Origin: Ailurus styani
Taxonomy: Eukaryota > Chordata > Mammalia > Carnivora > Ailuridae
DNA: 64,000 nt
Direction of reading: 5' to 3'
Assembly: GCA_002007465.1 (NCBI GenBank)
Contig: LNAC01000767.1
Span: 558,001-622,000, forward strand
Below, one piece after another: positions 13,640-26,275 of this stretch. Position 1 is the stretch's first letter. Each line of letters starts with the position of its first letter. Both the position numbers and the translations under genes were made by a program. Under the pieces are notes generated by a model that did no database searches, had not been told where the DNA came from, and was given only the letters and a program-made list of their open reading frames with translations.

Positions 13640-13745
13640 ACTATTTGTCAAACGTTATTTGTCATTATGTACTGTGCTAGTCGCTGAAGTTATAGAGCTA
13701 AATAAGGTAGACAAAGTCCTTACCGTCATGGACCTTATTTTTAAA
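13640..13745 (+). repeat. Ancient interspersed repeat fragment, family unsure
   Basis: 'tactgtgctagtcgctgaag', then 'aaataaggtagacaaagtcc' and 'catggacctta', resemble a common ancient mammalian repeat wording ('...cactgtgctaggtgctggg...'). I cannot settle the family by eye. Confidence 0.4.
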
Positions 13746-16074
13746 AAGGGGGACAATCAAAAACGGCAAACCCTGGTTAACCCAGACACAACTCAATTCT
13801 TCAAAATGTCAATAAATATTTCAGGAGTCCCTTCTATATTCCAGTGCTGCAGTGACTAATATATAAGAGTTCTGCATAGCTCTTATAGTCAAGTAGGCAT
13901 GAAAGAAAGGGACTGAGACCAGCACACCACTAAGTATATAACTATAGGTGTGGGAAGCACAGGCTGAGAAAAAGATTATTTTAGAAATTCTAGCAGAATA
14001 TAATTGGGATTTTACAATGAGCCCATCTTACTATTTTAGATGTTCTAGCCTAGCTAAACTGAGTTTTTACCTTGGGAGTTGGATATTTTTTATTGGTTCA
14101 ACTTTTGAGCAAGCATTCACTCTCCCCTCATTAGTCTTCAATACTGGTGCCCCTGCTAAATCATCTTACCTGGCCTCCATTTACTGATATTGATCCTCAG
14201 ACATTCTAGGCTTAAGAAAATCTTAAGGCCCATGTCTTGCCGATAAATTTAGAATCCTCCCTCAAAATGCATGTTTTTCTAGACATATTTTTGTTTGTTT
14301 GTTTTGCTTTTGCTTGTTTGGTTGGTTTTACTTTCCTTTCTTCAAGGGCCCTTGGTTGGAAGTTCAACCTTCTTTGGAACTCAGCTTCTCCAATGATAAA
14401 TCTTGGAACTGGTTCTCAAGTTTCTTTACACTCCTTCTGAGGAGATGAGACCCTTTTAATATGCTGCCAAGAAGGTTTGCTGACTTCACCCTTGGCTTTC
14501 AACTGCTTGTTAATCACACTCAGCCTTTTCTTTTTAATGCTTTTTCTAGATGTCAATAGAGTTTGGCAATAGCATACAACCCAGTTGCCCTTGACAGTAT
14601 TATTTCCCTCATGCTTTTCAACATTGGACCAGTTATTGGATTTCTCTCACTGGTATACCATCCCAATTTATTACTAGTGAAATTTAAATAATTTGGCCAC
14701 TACCTTGTGCCAGGCTATTTGTGGTCCATCTTCCCAGTGGTGGGGCACTCACTGCCAGCTGGACAGTGGTCTAGTGATCTAGTTCAAAAAACATTTTATC
14801 ACATCCTGAATAAGCTATCATAGTTTGGGTGATAGCTTGAGTGGTCTAAAATTTGAATACCATTTTTCCTAAGATTTGGTTTTTTCCCTTACATATGATT
14901 TTTAATATTATGCATTAGAATTTTACTGATCCTTTTGTATGCAATTTTTAAAAGTTTTTTTGGGTTTTTTTTCTAGCTTAAGATAGGACCATCTTGTCAA
15001 TCTTCTTTTTATCTCTGATTTTCTGAAAATTTTTAAATGATCTTATGTTTTAATTAATTTAAATATTGTTTAGCCCTTGTTGAACACTTCCAAATCTACA
15101 AATGGATGCATGGACTTCAGTTCTCAGAAATGGTACTGAAATGTTTCATTATTAAATTTCTCCTCTCAGTTTTAAGAGTATTGAAAATCAAATGTTGGAT
15201 CATCTGAAACTTTTTTGTATTTTCTCATCTGATCCTCTCATTTCACATTGTTGTGTTTTTCTTGGAGGGGAGGGCGCCTGCTTTCTGGGAAACTTAATTT
15301 TATCATTCAAGCTTTCCCTTTAATTTTTAATTTCTTCTATGATTTTTTTAAGTTTCCTAAAACTCTTTTTAGGTTCTTTGTATTTAGTTTTCATAGTATG
15401 TTGTTTTGTGGTTGTTCTTTTAAGTGGATGTATATGTTGCTTGCTTCTCTGAGATTATCAATTATAATTTTGAAGCTTTTTTTTTTCTGCTCCTGAATGC
15501 CTTCAATTCCTCTGATTTCCTCTTTAATAGTTTTTTGTTGTTGTTGTTGTTGTTTAATCCCTTTTATGTTAGATTTCTCTAGATCTCTAGTGATCTTTGT
15601 CTGTCTGATCCTATTTAAGAGCGAGGCACTAAATATCAGATTGGAAGTTTGTTGTGCATTTGCAAATTTTAAGGGTCAGGTATAGATGAAGGTGACTAAG
15701 GAGGAAATGACTATTTCACCTGTATCTCTAACAGTTAATATGTCCTTCCCCAGGAAGGAGGATTGGTGCTATCTGTAGCCTGGAAATTATGAGTCTGAGT
15801 GTCTGTGGTCTGACAGCTGAGTAGAAACAGGGGTTTGGACCCTTACCATTTAATGTGTAGATATTCATTATTCTCTAGTTTCAGCATGATACCTCCTACT
15901 TGAAGAGAGCTTACTGCTCTCAATCCAAATTCCTTCTGTTTTAACCTTTCTAGAGAGTAGATTTTCAATATTTTGCATAGTTGTGCATATGTTGTGTGAA
16001 ATGGAGTTACAGGGATAACGGAGTACTTTGAAAGGGGAGTATATACAGGTGTTTAAATGCTTCTAATAGTTGGG
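13746..16074. other. EYS: T-rich intronic stretch, unassigned
   Basis: Long T-rich sequence with a TTTG run near 14288, a (TTG)n run near 15536 and several short chance ORFs (15248-15685). It might hide a diverged LINE or LTR internal region, but I could not match it to a family. Confidence 0.35.
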
Positions 16075-16274
16075 GTTCCTGGGGGGTGGCTCAGTCAGTT
16101 GAGCATCAATTCGGTTTTGGCTCAGGTTGTGACCTCATGGGTCTTGATCTCATGTGTCATGCACTCAGTAGGGAGTCTGCTTGAGGATTCTCTCCTTCTG
16201 CCCCTTCTACCGGCTGTGAGCACTCTCTCTCTCTCTCTCAAACAACTAAATAAATCTAAATAAATAAATAATAA
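16075..16274 (+). mobile_element. CanSINE, sense, diverged
   Basis: The head 'ggggggtggctcagtcagtt' leads to 'gactcaggttgtgacctcat'-type wording, a (TC)n run and an A/T-rich tail of 'aaataaataaataa' type. Many substitutions show an older copy. Confidence 0.88.
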
Positions 16275-16704
16275 CAAATCCTTCTAACAGTGACATTCAA
16301 GAGCCTTCTTTTTTCAATTTCATCTTCAGCCTTGCCTTCACAGGTAGCAAGTGCCTCCAATAACTCATCCTTTTAAGCATACTTTATTTGCAGTTTGTTT
16401 CTTAATTTCTCCCCCTATGGGGGTCACTTTCTTTTGCTTGCAAAGTTAACAACAAATTAGCAGTTTTCATGATTCAACTAACAGTTTTTCTCTTGTGATA
16501 TCCTGTCTTTGTGTCTTTGCTCTATGGAATTATGTCTTTCAAGAAAGCCCCTTATACAGCTATTTAGTTGTGTTTGTGCAATTTGCAGTGATAAAGACAT
16601 GTGTGCTCAAGCTGCTATGTATAACCGAAAGTCCATAATTTACCTTGAAAAATGACTGCATTGGTGAGTCTCTTATTCAGCACTCATACACAGTTATTCT
16701 ACTT

Positions 16705-16926
16705 TATTTTTTTCCAAAGATATTTATTTCTTTATTTGAGAGAGAAAGAGGGAGCAGGCACATGCACATGCACAGGCAGGGGGAGGGGCAGAAGGAAGAC
16801 TCCCCACTGAGTAGGAAGCCTAAGGAGACTGACTCAGAGCTGATGAGGGGCTGGATCCCAGAACCCTGAGATCATGACCTGAGCAGAAGGCAGACTCTTC
16901 ACCAACTGAGCCACGCAGGTGCCCCT
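16705..16926 (-). mobile_element. CanSINE, antisense, with imperfect TSD
   Basis: The element reads in reverse from 'aaagatatttatttctttat' through GA-rich sequence, 'ccctgagatcatgacctgag' and 'ccaactgagccacgcaggtg' to 'cccc'. The flanks 'agttattctactt' (left) and 'agctgttctactt' (right) look like a decayed duplication. With the plus-strand SINE 430 bp to the left it forms an inverted pair. Confidence 0.9.
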
Positions 16927-16974
16927 AGCTGTTCTACTTCAGTTCAAACACAGAAATATATCTCCAATCAGCCT

Positions 16975-17715
16975 GCTAATCTCCATTCCCTGTGCTAATA
17001 TGCCATTATATAATTTCAAGACACTATAATATTTGACCTGAGTTACATTTCCCATCTTGTCCTAACAAATTCCATTCTTCAATTGCAACAAATACAATTA
17101 TCTTTCCGAAATAAAAACATGACCATGACATCCTCTTTCTCAAAAACTTTTAACAACTCCTCTAAATCCTAAGAATAATGTCTAAAGTTCTTAGTGGTAC
17201 ACACAAAGTGCTTAATAATCTCTCAACCACCTCTGCACTTGGATTCCACTCAGAAACCATCCGTTTGCCTTTCCCAACCAGATGAATATGAACATGGGGC
17301 CATAAACACACATACATAAAAACACACACATGCATATATGCTCACATGCTCCATGAATATCAAGCTTTTTTCAGTTCTATAAATATTCACAGTTTTCTTT
17401 CACGCTGCACTACCCACCCTAATTCCACTATCAAAAATGTCTTTCTTTATATTCTTCATATTGTAGTTTAGCGGTAACTCATACCAAGATATTTTTCCTG
17501 ACTCTGTATTACAGGATATACCCTCATGGTACTCTCTTTTTAACCCCAAATCTCATTTACTACATTGTATTCTTTTCTTCTCCTCTCTCTACACTGCTTG
17601 CTGTGCTTTACTCCCAAGACCATAAGCTCTTTAAGGATGCTTATATATTTCCTGTATTCAACTTTAATTCCTGACATGCTACCTAACACATAGCCTATAC
17701 TCAATAAGTACTTGA
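16975..17715 (+). mobile_element. L2 (LINE2) fragment
   Basis: Phrases typical of the L2 3' end occur in order: 'catgaccatgacatcctctt', 'gcacttggattccactcaga', 'ccataagctctttaaggatg', and finally 'ctcaataagtacttgaa'. The fragment is diverged but keeps the consensus order. Confidence 0.65.
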
Positions 17716-17908
17716 AAAAAAAATCCGAAGATTACTATAAGTGCCAAAACTAGAGGAATGTGAGTAATCTTTGTTATGATTAGTTTGTGGGGAGAAACAA
17801 CTTGTCATTTGATTCATTCTTTGTTTTTTATGAAGAAGCTACAACTAAAAACTCCTGACACAAAACAGATAATGAGTCATTTATCATCACATTGATTTTC
17901 TCATTAGA

Positions 17909-17909
17909 T

Positions 17910-17944
<35 letters not shown>

Positions 17945-17945
17945 T
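17909..17945 (+). repeat. (CT)n microsatellite with T tract
   Basis: About 13 CT units followed by ten T. Confidence 0.95.
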
Positions 17946-19607
17946 GTAAGAAGAAGTTTATCTTCTGAAAGACACTAAAGGGGTTCTTTTCACTTTGCTT
18001 TATAGGTTTTTTATGTAAAAACAAGTAAAAGGAAAAGAACAGTTTGTGTTTAGTCACCAAAACAACTGCAATAATATGGCAGAAACTGTAGAACAAGGCC
18101 TTTAAAGAGATTTTTGACTTTAAGGTATGAAAGTATAATTATTTATAGCACTTAAATGGTAATCTAAATTAAATGAGAATTACAAATTCCAAGTTAGTTT
18201 GATCATAAGAGATGAAGAAAAAAATATGGCTGCACCTAATTATCAATTAGCAATCTCCTGATAAGCTGCAAGAAAGAAGGTAAGAAATATATTCTTATGA
18301 CTATTCTACATGTCAAATGAGTGTACTGGAAAGGAATACAGTTAGAGGGATTTTCCAATAAATTTGTGGCACTGAAACCAAGACAAGTTGCAATAGACCA
18401 TTCACTGAAGACTTTAAATAACAGAGTAAAATCATCCTACTTCAGTATCACTAAGGCAAACGTAGAGAAGGGAACCACAAACGTGATCACAGTTTTTTTT
18501 CAACTGCTTCTTACCACTATGCAAGGCTTAGCTTGTAAAAAGTTTATCATTTCAAAGATGAAATTGCTGGTATCTTTTTGAAAGGCAAAGCAAGAGCACA
18601 ATGACACATTATCAAGAAGCATTTTTTCTTTATTATTCTCCCTTTTTATTTATTTCTGCCTTTTTCTTAAAAAAAAGAATGAAAATGGAAGGAAAAAAAT
18701 GATGTGTCTCCACTGTTTAAAAACATCCTGTGTTATATTTTTAGATTAAATTTGCAAATTTATGACCAATGTTTTATATGCATCTTTTCACATGCTAGAA
18801 ACATCAGATTTAACTTATTCTGTTTATGCGTTCTCTCTTTTTCCTGTAAATAAAGCCTAAGAGAGTTTTCATGGATTACAGTTTTTCCCATTCTCCTTTC
18901 ATCATAGTTCATTGTTTTGCATAATGTACAAAAATATATATAACATACCAGTCCATTTTAGCCTAAGACTAGGAGAAATAGATAAACCTTACAAGTCTTA
19001 TAAAACCCTTCAAAGGTAACTCTGCAAGAAAAAAAAATATACTGTTTTTTATATTGCTTTTTAGTTGGTAAATAAATGTTATTGAAATAATAATAAAATG
19101 GCTAAGGTGAGTTTAAAGTTTGTATGTAAATGCATTGAAATTATAATTTTAAAAAAATTAGGTGTTCATTCCTTAGAGCCTAAAATTTACTGTTTATGCA
19201 CAACATCATTCCTACAGAAAGAACATCAAGTACTATGTTCCATAAAGATTTCCACTTCTTGCTAACTGAGAAAACTAAATTTAAAAATTTTATGAGGAAA
19301 CTTCATGACAGCATACGAATAGATTACACAATGCAATATTTTCATGAGTTATTTAAGATTATACCTACAACTTAAGCAGTTAGCTGGATAGGAATGTGTA
19401 ACCAAAGAGAAAACTTAGATCATCTGTAACTTTGAATTAGTGATGATTTAATTGCTAGCAGTAACTACAAATATTTTTTCGTCTTATTTTGTGCTTAAAA
19501 TTGTCTTAAACCGGCATAAAAATGTAAACTAATAATTATAGTTAATTGCTTCAAATACTAAATTCAACATGCTCCAAGCTTAAGACCTATTTAAAAGGAA
19601 AGTCTAG
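17946..19607. other. EYS: AT-rich intronic stretch, no feature recognised
   Basis: No repeat family, exon or RNA gene was recognised. The ORF at 18321-18581 (86 codons) has no recognisable domain. Confidence 0.45.
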
Positions 19608-19848
19608 GGGCTCCTGGGTGGCTTAGTCAGTTGAGCCTCTGCCTTCAGCTCAGGTCATGATCTCAGGATCCTGGGATCCAGCCCTGCATCGAGGCCTGCA
19701 TAGAGCCCGGCATCAGACTCCCTGCTCAGCGGGGAGTATGCTTCCTCCTCTCTCCCTGCCTCTCTCTGCATGCCTCTCTCTCTGCCTACCTCTCAGGCTA
19801 CTTGTGATCTCTCTCTCTGTCAAATAAAAAATCTTTTAAAAAAAATAA
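19608..19848 (+). mobile_element. CanSINE, sense, with expanded pyrimidine region
   Basis: The head 'ggggctcctgggtggcttag' is followed by 'caggtcatgatctcaggatc', a long CT-rich part with two near-copies of 'tgcctctctctctgccta'-type wording, and a poly(A) tail. The flanks 'aaaaggaaagtct' and 'aaaaggaaatct' are a probable target-site duplication. Confidence 0.92.
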
Positions 19849-20860
19849 AAGGAAATCTATTCTCAGAGTCTACCATGTTGTACTGATTTATTTTTAATAT
19901 ATCATTTAAATAACTAAATATAAAATATGTCAAAAGCTCTGTATATTTATGGTTTTCATAGAATTATATGACCAGAGAAAATTTTTGAAATAGGACTCAC
20001 AGAATTACAAAGCTAATAAAGTTTAAATTAACAGTAATTTTATGTGATTGATAACACTGTTTGCTGAATTGTTCCCACTGGTTGTAACATGACTATGATA
20101 TTCACCATCATCATGCATTTTCTGTGTTGTTCAGCCCGTCTATACTCCTCTTTGCCCTATAATGACTCAATGCTTTCACACTTTCGTGTATTCAAATTAC
20201 TGTAAAATCTTCACTCATCCTGCTATAATATGATGTCAGGTGGCTATCACTTGGCTCCTATTCCAAATATACAAAATAACCCTGTCCAAATTATTTTCAA
20301 TTAATCTCTGATGATGAAAGTAATACTACTAGGCTACAATATAATGAGAAACAGAAATGTGTATGTAAGCCATAAATTCTGTGCCCATACCTAATTACAC
20401 ACATTCATAATCCAAATAACTAGGAAATAACTTGTGTTTTTGAGGTATTGATAAATATTAAAATATAAAATTAAGATCATTACTGTGGAGAGTTTTTAGA
20501 CATGAAGTATATATGTCTATGTTCCCTAGTCTGGAAAACACTGCCAAAGAGACACCATAAGTGTTAGATCCTACCTAAAGTTACACAACATCAAAATGCG
20601 AAAAGGGAGTTGATTTTTATGCCTTATATTAATTTCTATGATTAGAGTGAGATCATTTTCCTTTGAAAAATTAACAAAAGATAACAGATATAGAATTATA
20701 CCTGAAGTGCTAAAGCATGGGGAAATTTAAATATTTTATGGAGTTAATGTTTTCAATTTAGCAAAATCGGTGTGTACCTTTGAACCAAAAATTTATTTCA
20801 TATAGTGTGCTATTAAATTTAGAATGTTAAAACAAGAAGGAGTTCCCAAAGCATTTTTCT
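19849..20860. other. EYS: AT-rich intronic stretch, no feature recognised
   Basis: Nothing was recognised on either strand. Confidence 0.45.
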
Positions 20861-20863
20861 GTA

Positions 20864-20910
<47 letters not shown>
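20861..20910 (+). repeat. (GT)n microsatellite
   Basis: About 21 uninterrupted GT units preceded by two GTAT units; a short TA run follows at 20918-20926. Confidence 0.95.
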
Positions 20911-20912
<2 letters not shown>

Positions 20913-23290
20913 TCCATATATATATACGGAAGATCTTTAGTAATTATCTAAATATCCAGGATATGCAGAGACATGTAAATCTGTAATTATCCTGAAGCAA
21001 AAATTCATTCAAGCACAACTTAAAACTGATGTATGGAAGTCACTTAGATAATAAATGTGTTTGATTGGTCTTTCAACATTTGCCTTGCTGCTTATCATTA
21101 TATGATCTTAAAAAGAAATCCACATCCTAGTACAAGTTATAAGAATAAATGGTATATGGAGAGTCCAAGAAGAAAATTGTCCTTTACTGGACAATAACTA
21201 TGTAAATATCTTAGGGCTTGTGTTTACCAGTGTAAAGCAGTTAATTCTATTTTTTGGCTCTATTTTACAACTTTGGGGGGTAAACTATATAAAATATTTG
21301 CAAATTAAAAACACAAAAAGTTGATTGATACTGTACAAGTTTGAGTGATGCCCCGATGTGGAGGATCATAAGTGGTCAGTGTATAGAAATGCAAGAACTG
21401 GGTCTGTTTAGTAGCTGGGAAAAAATGCTCAAATGTGTATTTAACAATTTTATCTAAATGGAGTTTTAATAGAGCATTATAAATAAGTCGTTGCAGATGT
21501 AACTAGATCCTGTCCTAGACCCGATAAAAAATACATTAACTTTGATAGCTACTTTTCATTTTATTTATGCTCTCAAGTTCAATGACTTTAATTTCACAAA
21601 TAAATATTCCAGTGAATGTTTTTACTCTTAGTTGTGTCCAATCACTAGAATAAATTTCCCATTCCTCACCTGTTTTATTATATAAATTACAATTTATTTC
21701 TTGCAATAGGCAATTCAAATAATCAAACCCCATAATGATGATATTTTGAAAGCATATTATAGGATTAATAATTGAGATATCGATTTGGATTATTTTGTCT
21801 CACACACACACACACGCTAAACATTTATTCTTTTCTGCACTTTGAACTTTCATACTACAGAGACAGGAGAAGTTGACTTTTATTTTTCAAGAATACAGAG
21901 TATGGTATTTGGGTTTTCTGGAGAAATATAAACCAGGCAAAGAACTTTGAGGAAAAGCAAGATGAAGGAGTGTTGAAGATAGAGGGGTAAATATCCCAAC
22001 TATAAAAAAGAAATAAAATTCTTGGTGGGGGGGTATATATCTATAATATTCTCTAATAGGGTATGTTGTCATACTGTGCTGAGGTTTTAGAGTGGATTTG
22101 ATTCAGAAAAAAATAAAGAATGTGGCACCTCTTATAAACATATACACACTTAGATCTGCTATATATAAGTACTTCATCCAGGAGTGCTAAGAGACTGCAG
22201 TCAGGGCATATGCATATTGTAATGGTAGCAATCTACAGAAATGAAGCAAGATGGTTTTCAGACAAGAGTGCTGACCCAGTTGCAGTATGGCATTCAGGGA
22301 TGAGTTTGGACTCTTAAAAGTAAGTACTGATTTAGAATATACCACTAGGCTATACTGAAACTAAGGTTGATTTAAAAATGCTTTGTGATAAATAAAATAG
22401 AACAAAGAGAAAACAAGCATATATCTGGATGGTACTGAGTGAAATAAAGGAGACTATGAAATGCTTCTGAAAATCCATTCTGTATCCAAGTCACATAATA
22501 AGTTATTGATATTTTGTCCCATAATGGAAAACTGTGCTTTTTATGTGGAAGCAATTATCCTAGGAATCCATTCAATGACTCAAATTTATATAGAGCTACT
22601 GCCATGGGACATTCATTAAGAGACATACAGGCTTCCAATGAAAGGAATCATAGAATAAATAGTGAGGAAAGAAATATCTGACTGGTTGTTTTCCCAGTGA
22701 GTTGTTTTCCCCTTACTCCCAGGAAGGAGAGACTAGCAGTGTGTTTTAAAAAGCTCATTAAAGAAAGATAATGTGAGACGTGCCAGCTTAGGAGACAGAA
22801 GTTAGAGATTTGATAGGGAAATTAACCACTTAAAAGAAGAGATTTAATGTGACCCCCAAGTTATCTGATACAAAATTGAATTTCAGGTTCTGAAAATGAT
22901 AGGGATCCATCCCTACTTCCTCCAAGTTCCATGGAGAAATGGTAGAACTATGGAAGCAAATAGTAGTTGATACACACAGATGATATCTTCTGAGGTGTCC
23001 AAGCTGCCAATTCTGGCCAAGTGTTGCAAAGCCAAGTTGAGCTGCAAAGAGTAGAATTGTTTCTTCTCAAATTAATGATGTAGATTTGACTTTGAATGTT
23101 TGTACTAAAAAGAAGAGTCCTTTACCTGCCTATACTACATAAGCCTAAGATATTTTCATGTGACTCCAGGTTATATGAGAAATGCCAAGACACATTAATG
23201 AAATTCGATATTATACCATCCTATGATTTGGGGCTTGGCATGCACTTATATTTTAATTTAGAAAAATTAAGTAATTAGTTTTGTTTCTTT
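20911..23290. other. EYS: Intronic stretch, no feature recognised apart from a short CA run
   Basis: A short CA run lies near 21800-21814. The stretch 22680-23270 is less AT-rich and may be an old, unassigned LTR-class relic, but this is not supported well enough to name. Confidence 0.4.
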
Positions 23291-23396
23291 CTTAATTGTT
23301 ATTTATTTAAGTAATCTCTACACCCCACATGAGGCTTGAACTCACAATCATAAGATCAAGAGCTGCATGCTCTTCTGACGGAGCCAGTCAGGTAAT
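23291..23396 (-). mobile_element. CanSINE, short tRNA-head form, antisense
   Basis: 'aagtaatctctacaccccac' followed by 'gaggcttgaactcacaatca' and 'gatcaagagctgcatgctct' is the reverse of the short tRNA-like SINEC head whose forward form ends '...tgtagagattactt'. The copy is old and diverged. Confidence 0.82.
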
Positions 23397-25559
23397 TAAG
23401 CCAGTCCAAGTAATTAGTATTTCTTACACTGGGGTATTATGGTGAGGGATGATTCATGCCACTTATACTTGCATTGTCAGTACTCTCCATGATAGTCACA
23501 AATATACCTGCTTCTCCAAAGCACTGTAGGATTTCAAACAAGAAGGAAAATCTGATGTGAGTTCAGTTCCTAGTGTCTAGCCAATCCTAATTAGGTCGGT
23601 CAATATCAGCCAAATATACCTTCCAAATATCAAATGTTGTGATATATGCTGTGTAGGATAGGGAAGCAAACAGTTAGCCAAAAGAAAGAAGCACTAGGAC
23701 CAGATGCAAGAAAAGAAAGTGAAGTGAACTTGGCATTAGGAATAGCGTTACTCTTCAAGAGTACAGGTTAGTGGGATTAATTCTATTAAGGGATGGGACA
23801 TTGAAGTTATAGCCACAATTGGCCAAAAAATTTACTTATCTTCATAAATGATTCCCAGTTTAAAGATCTTAAATTTATGTTCGAAGCCACATTGCAGCCC
23901 CCCACATTTACCTAAATACATTTGCATGAACTTTTAAGTTTGAAATTAAATGGGTGATTTTTTAAAGAAATACTGCCTGGGAAAGGAACAGAAAAATATG
24001 ATGATCAGTGACATCTATGGGTATTGCTGTTTTCCCAAGGCATGCTAATATTGTGCTTCTAAAGAGTGATAAAAATGGTATATTTAACATTTCATATAGT
24101 AACATCTTACATGGTTGACCAATTGTAGGAGATAAAGCTTATCTATATTTTATTTCTCTGAACATATGCTTATATTTATAGAACTAGCATAAATCTTATA
24201 AATCATAAAATACAAATTATAAGAATATGTTTTTATTTTCTATACACAATTTTGAAAAGACATTTTAAATGTGCTTAAAGTTTAGTACCTGCATATAAGT
24301 GCTTGCATTTTCTAATTTTCCATATAAATCTTAAATAAGTGATAGACATGAGGTCTCTAAACCCACAGATGCAAACTATCTTTTCATGTTGCCAAGAAGC
24401 CAGATGGCATTCAAACTTTAAAAAAAAAAGAGCTTTTCCAATGCCCATATAACACCTGCCGACTTCAATTATTAGATACTCAAAAGAGATACTAAGTATG
24501 GAATTTAATACCTTATACATTATATAATTGTTATGAATAAACCAATGATATATTCATGTTATTAAAATTATCCTTTGATTCATTATAATCATTATAATTT
24601 TAGTGATATTAAATAATATATAATAAATATTAGAGATACTCAAACTAAAAAGTAAGTCACTTCTTTTAGGTTAATTTCCTTAAAGGAATCAAAGAGAAAT
24701 CTTGCCACATTTACCTATGCTGGCATTGTCATATACAGTAAGTAATTAATTTGTACTATTACAAAAGCTTTCAACTCATCAATTTTATTTTTTCTCCATT
24801 AACTTTATGAATTCTAGCTTTATGAACTCATACATCCCTACAGATTTTAAGGGTCTGCATTTTCTTATGTATGGATATATTGAAACAGTTAATAGCATGA
24901 TAATTAGCTTTAATTCATTGGAATATTAGGTTTTGAGATACTAAAGAATATGTTTAAAAATAAAGTATTTACAGATCAACAGTCCTTTCCATATGTTTTA
25001 AGTACTTTTATTTCATTTCCTGAAAAATTATTAGATTATTTTAATTAAATAAAAGAGGACAAAAGTATAAATGAGAGAAGCTATAGTGTCTATACAGTTC
25101 TATAGGTCCTAATTCTAAAATTCATTATGTCCCTAGGTCAACAGAAGATTCACTTTGTCTAGCTCTTTTACATCATTTAAGTTAAAAGGCTTTGAGCTAA
25201 CAATTCATTCTGATAAAGCCCCAGAACTACCACAAAAACAGGAGACCTAAGATCTGTTCCCACTTGGATGATTATCACATAAATGGTCACGATATTTTTG
25301 CATTTGAATCCATATAAACCACACTGCCTAACAATGTAGAGCCATCCTTGAATATTCCTTCTACTCCCACATTTGACCAATATTAAAATCTTTGATTTTT
25401 ACCGTCCAAATCTCTCTTAACCCTACCCATTTTCTTCCTTTTCATGGTCTTTTTGGGGACTCACATCATCCTTATCTATGTCACTGAAGTACTTGGTACT
25501 TTATCTCCTTAGCCAAATAAATAGTTCCTGAAAGTTATTTCTCTATAATTTGACATTTA
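23397..25559. other. EYS: AT-rich intronic stretch, no feature recognised
   Basis: Nothing was recognised on either strand. Confidence 0.45.
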
Positions 25560-26275
25560 ACTCCTGCCTTACAAGGCTTTAAAGGACTTTCTCTTGATGT
25601 TTACGAATTAAGTCCAAGTCCTACAATCATCTTTTACAATATCTTTGAGGGTCTGGTTCCTTGGTATGTTAGCACATCTACTTTTGTCACACCTTCAGTA
25701 TATTTTTAACTTAAATGACAATGAAATCCTTGTAAACCAGCAACAACTTCATGCTATTTCACCTTTCCTTGCTTCATGTTTTTTTCTTCTGCTTTTGTTA
25801 TGAAACATATCAGTGTTATGTGCTCCCCCTTTAAGGTGGAAGGAAGTGAAAGGACACCTCCTTTGCCTTGAAGAACCCATCAAAACTGAGTAGGTGGGCG
25901 CCTGGGTGGCTCAGTGTGTTAAAGCCGCTGCCTTCGGCTCAGGTCATGATCTCAGCGTCCTGGGATTGAGGCCCGCATCGGGCTCCCTGCTGAGCAGGGA
26001 GCCTGCTTCCTCCTCTCCCTGTCTCTCTGCCTACTTGTAATCTCTCTCTGTGTGTCAAATAAATAAATAAAACTTAAAAAAAAAAAAACTGAGTAGGTAA
26101 CTTTTTACTCTATTCTCCCACTCAAGGTTTATGTATTTGTAGTGTGTTGTCCTTACACACTGTGTTACACTTATTTTTACAGATTTCCTTAATAAACTGT
26201 AAACATTCAAGATATATATTTATCTCTAAGCCTATAAGCCAGGTCAGAAACACTTAATAAATACCTGTTGTATAG
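25560..26275 (+). mobile_element. L2 fragment interrupted by a SINE
   Basis: L2-like wording is present on both sides of the SINE at 25896-26084. On the left it includes 'aattaagtccaagtcctaca'. On the right it includes 'aacacttaataaatacctgt', matching the L2 3' terminus. Confidence 0.55.
25896..26084 (+). mobile_element. CanSINE, sense, young, perfect TSD
   Basis: The head 'gggcgcctgggtggctcagt' and the body ('ttaaagccgctgccttcggc', 'gaggcccgcatcgggctccc') are close to the mustelid-type consensus and end in a poly(A) tail. An exact 14-bp duplication, aaaactgagtaggt, flanks it at 25882-25895 and 26085-26098. Confidence 0.97.

Noticed and set aside
25896..25970. tRNA-like heads of SINEs as possible tRNA genes
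   Set aside because: They are the tRNA-derived parts of CanSINEs, followed by SINE body and poly(A), and do not form a complete tRNA gene with intact arms.
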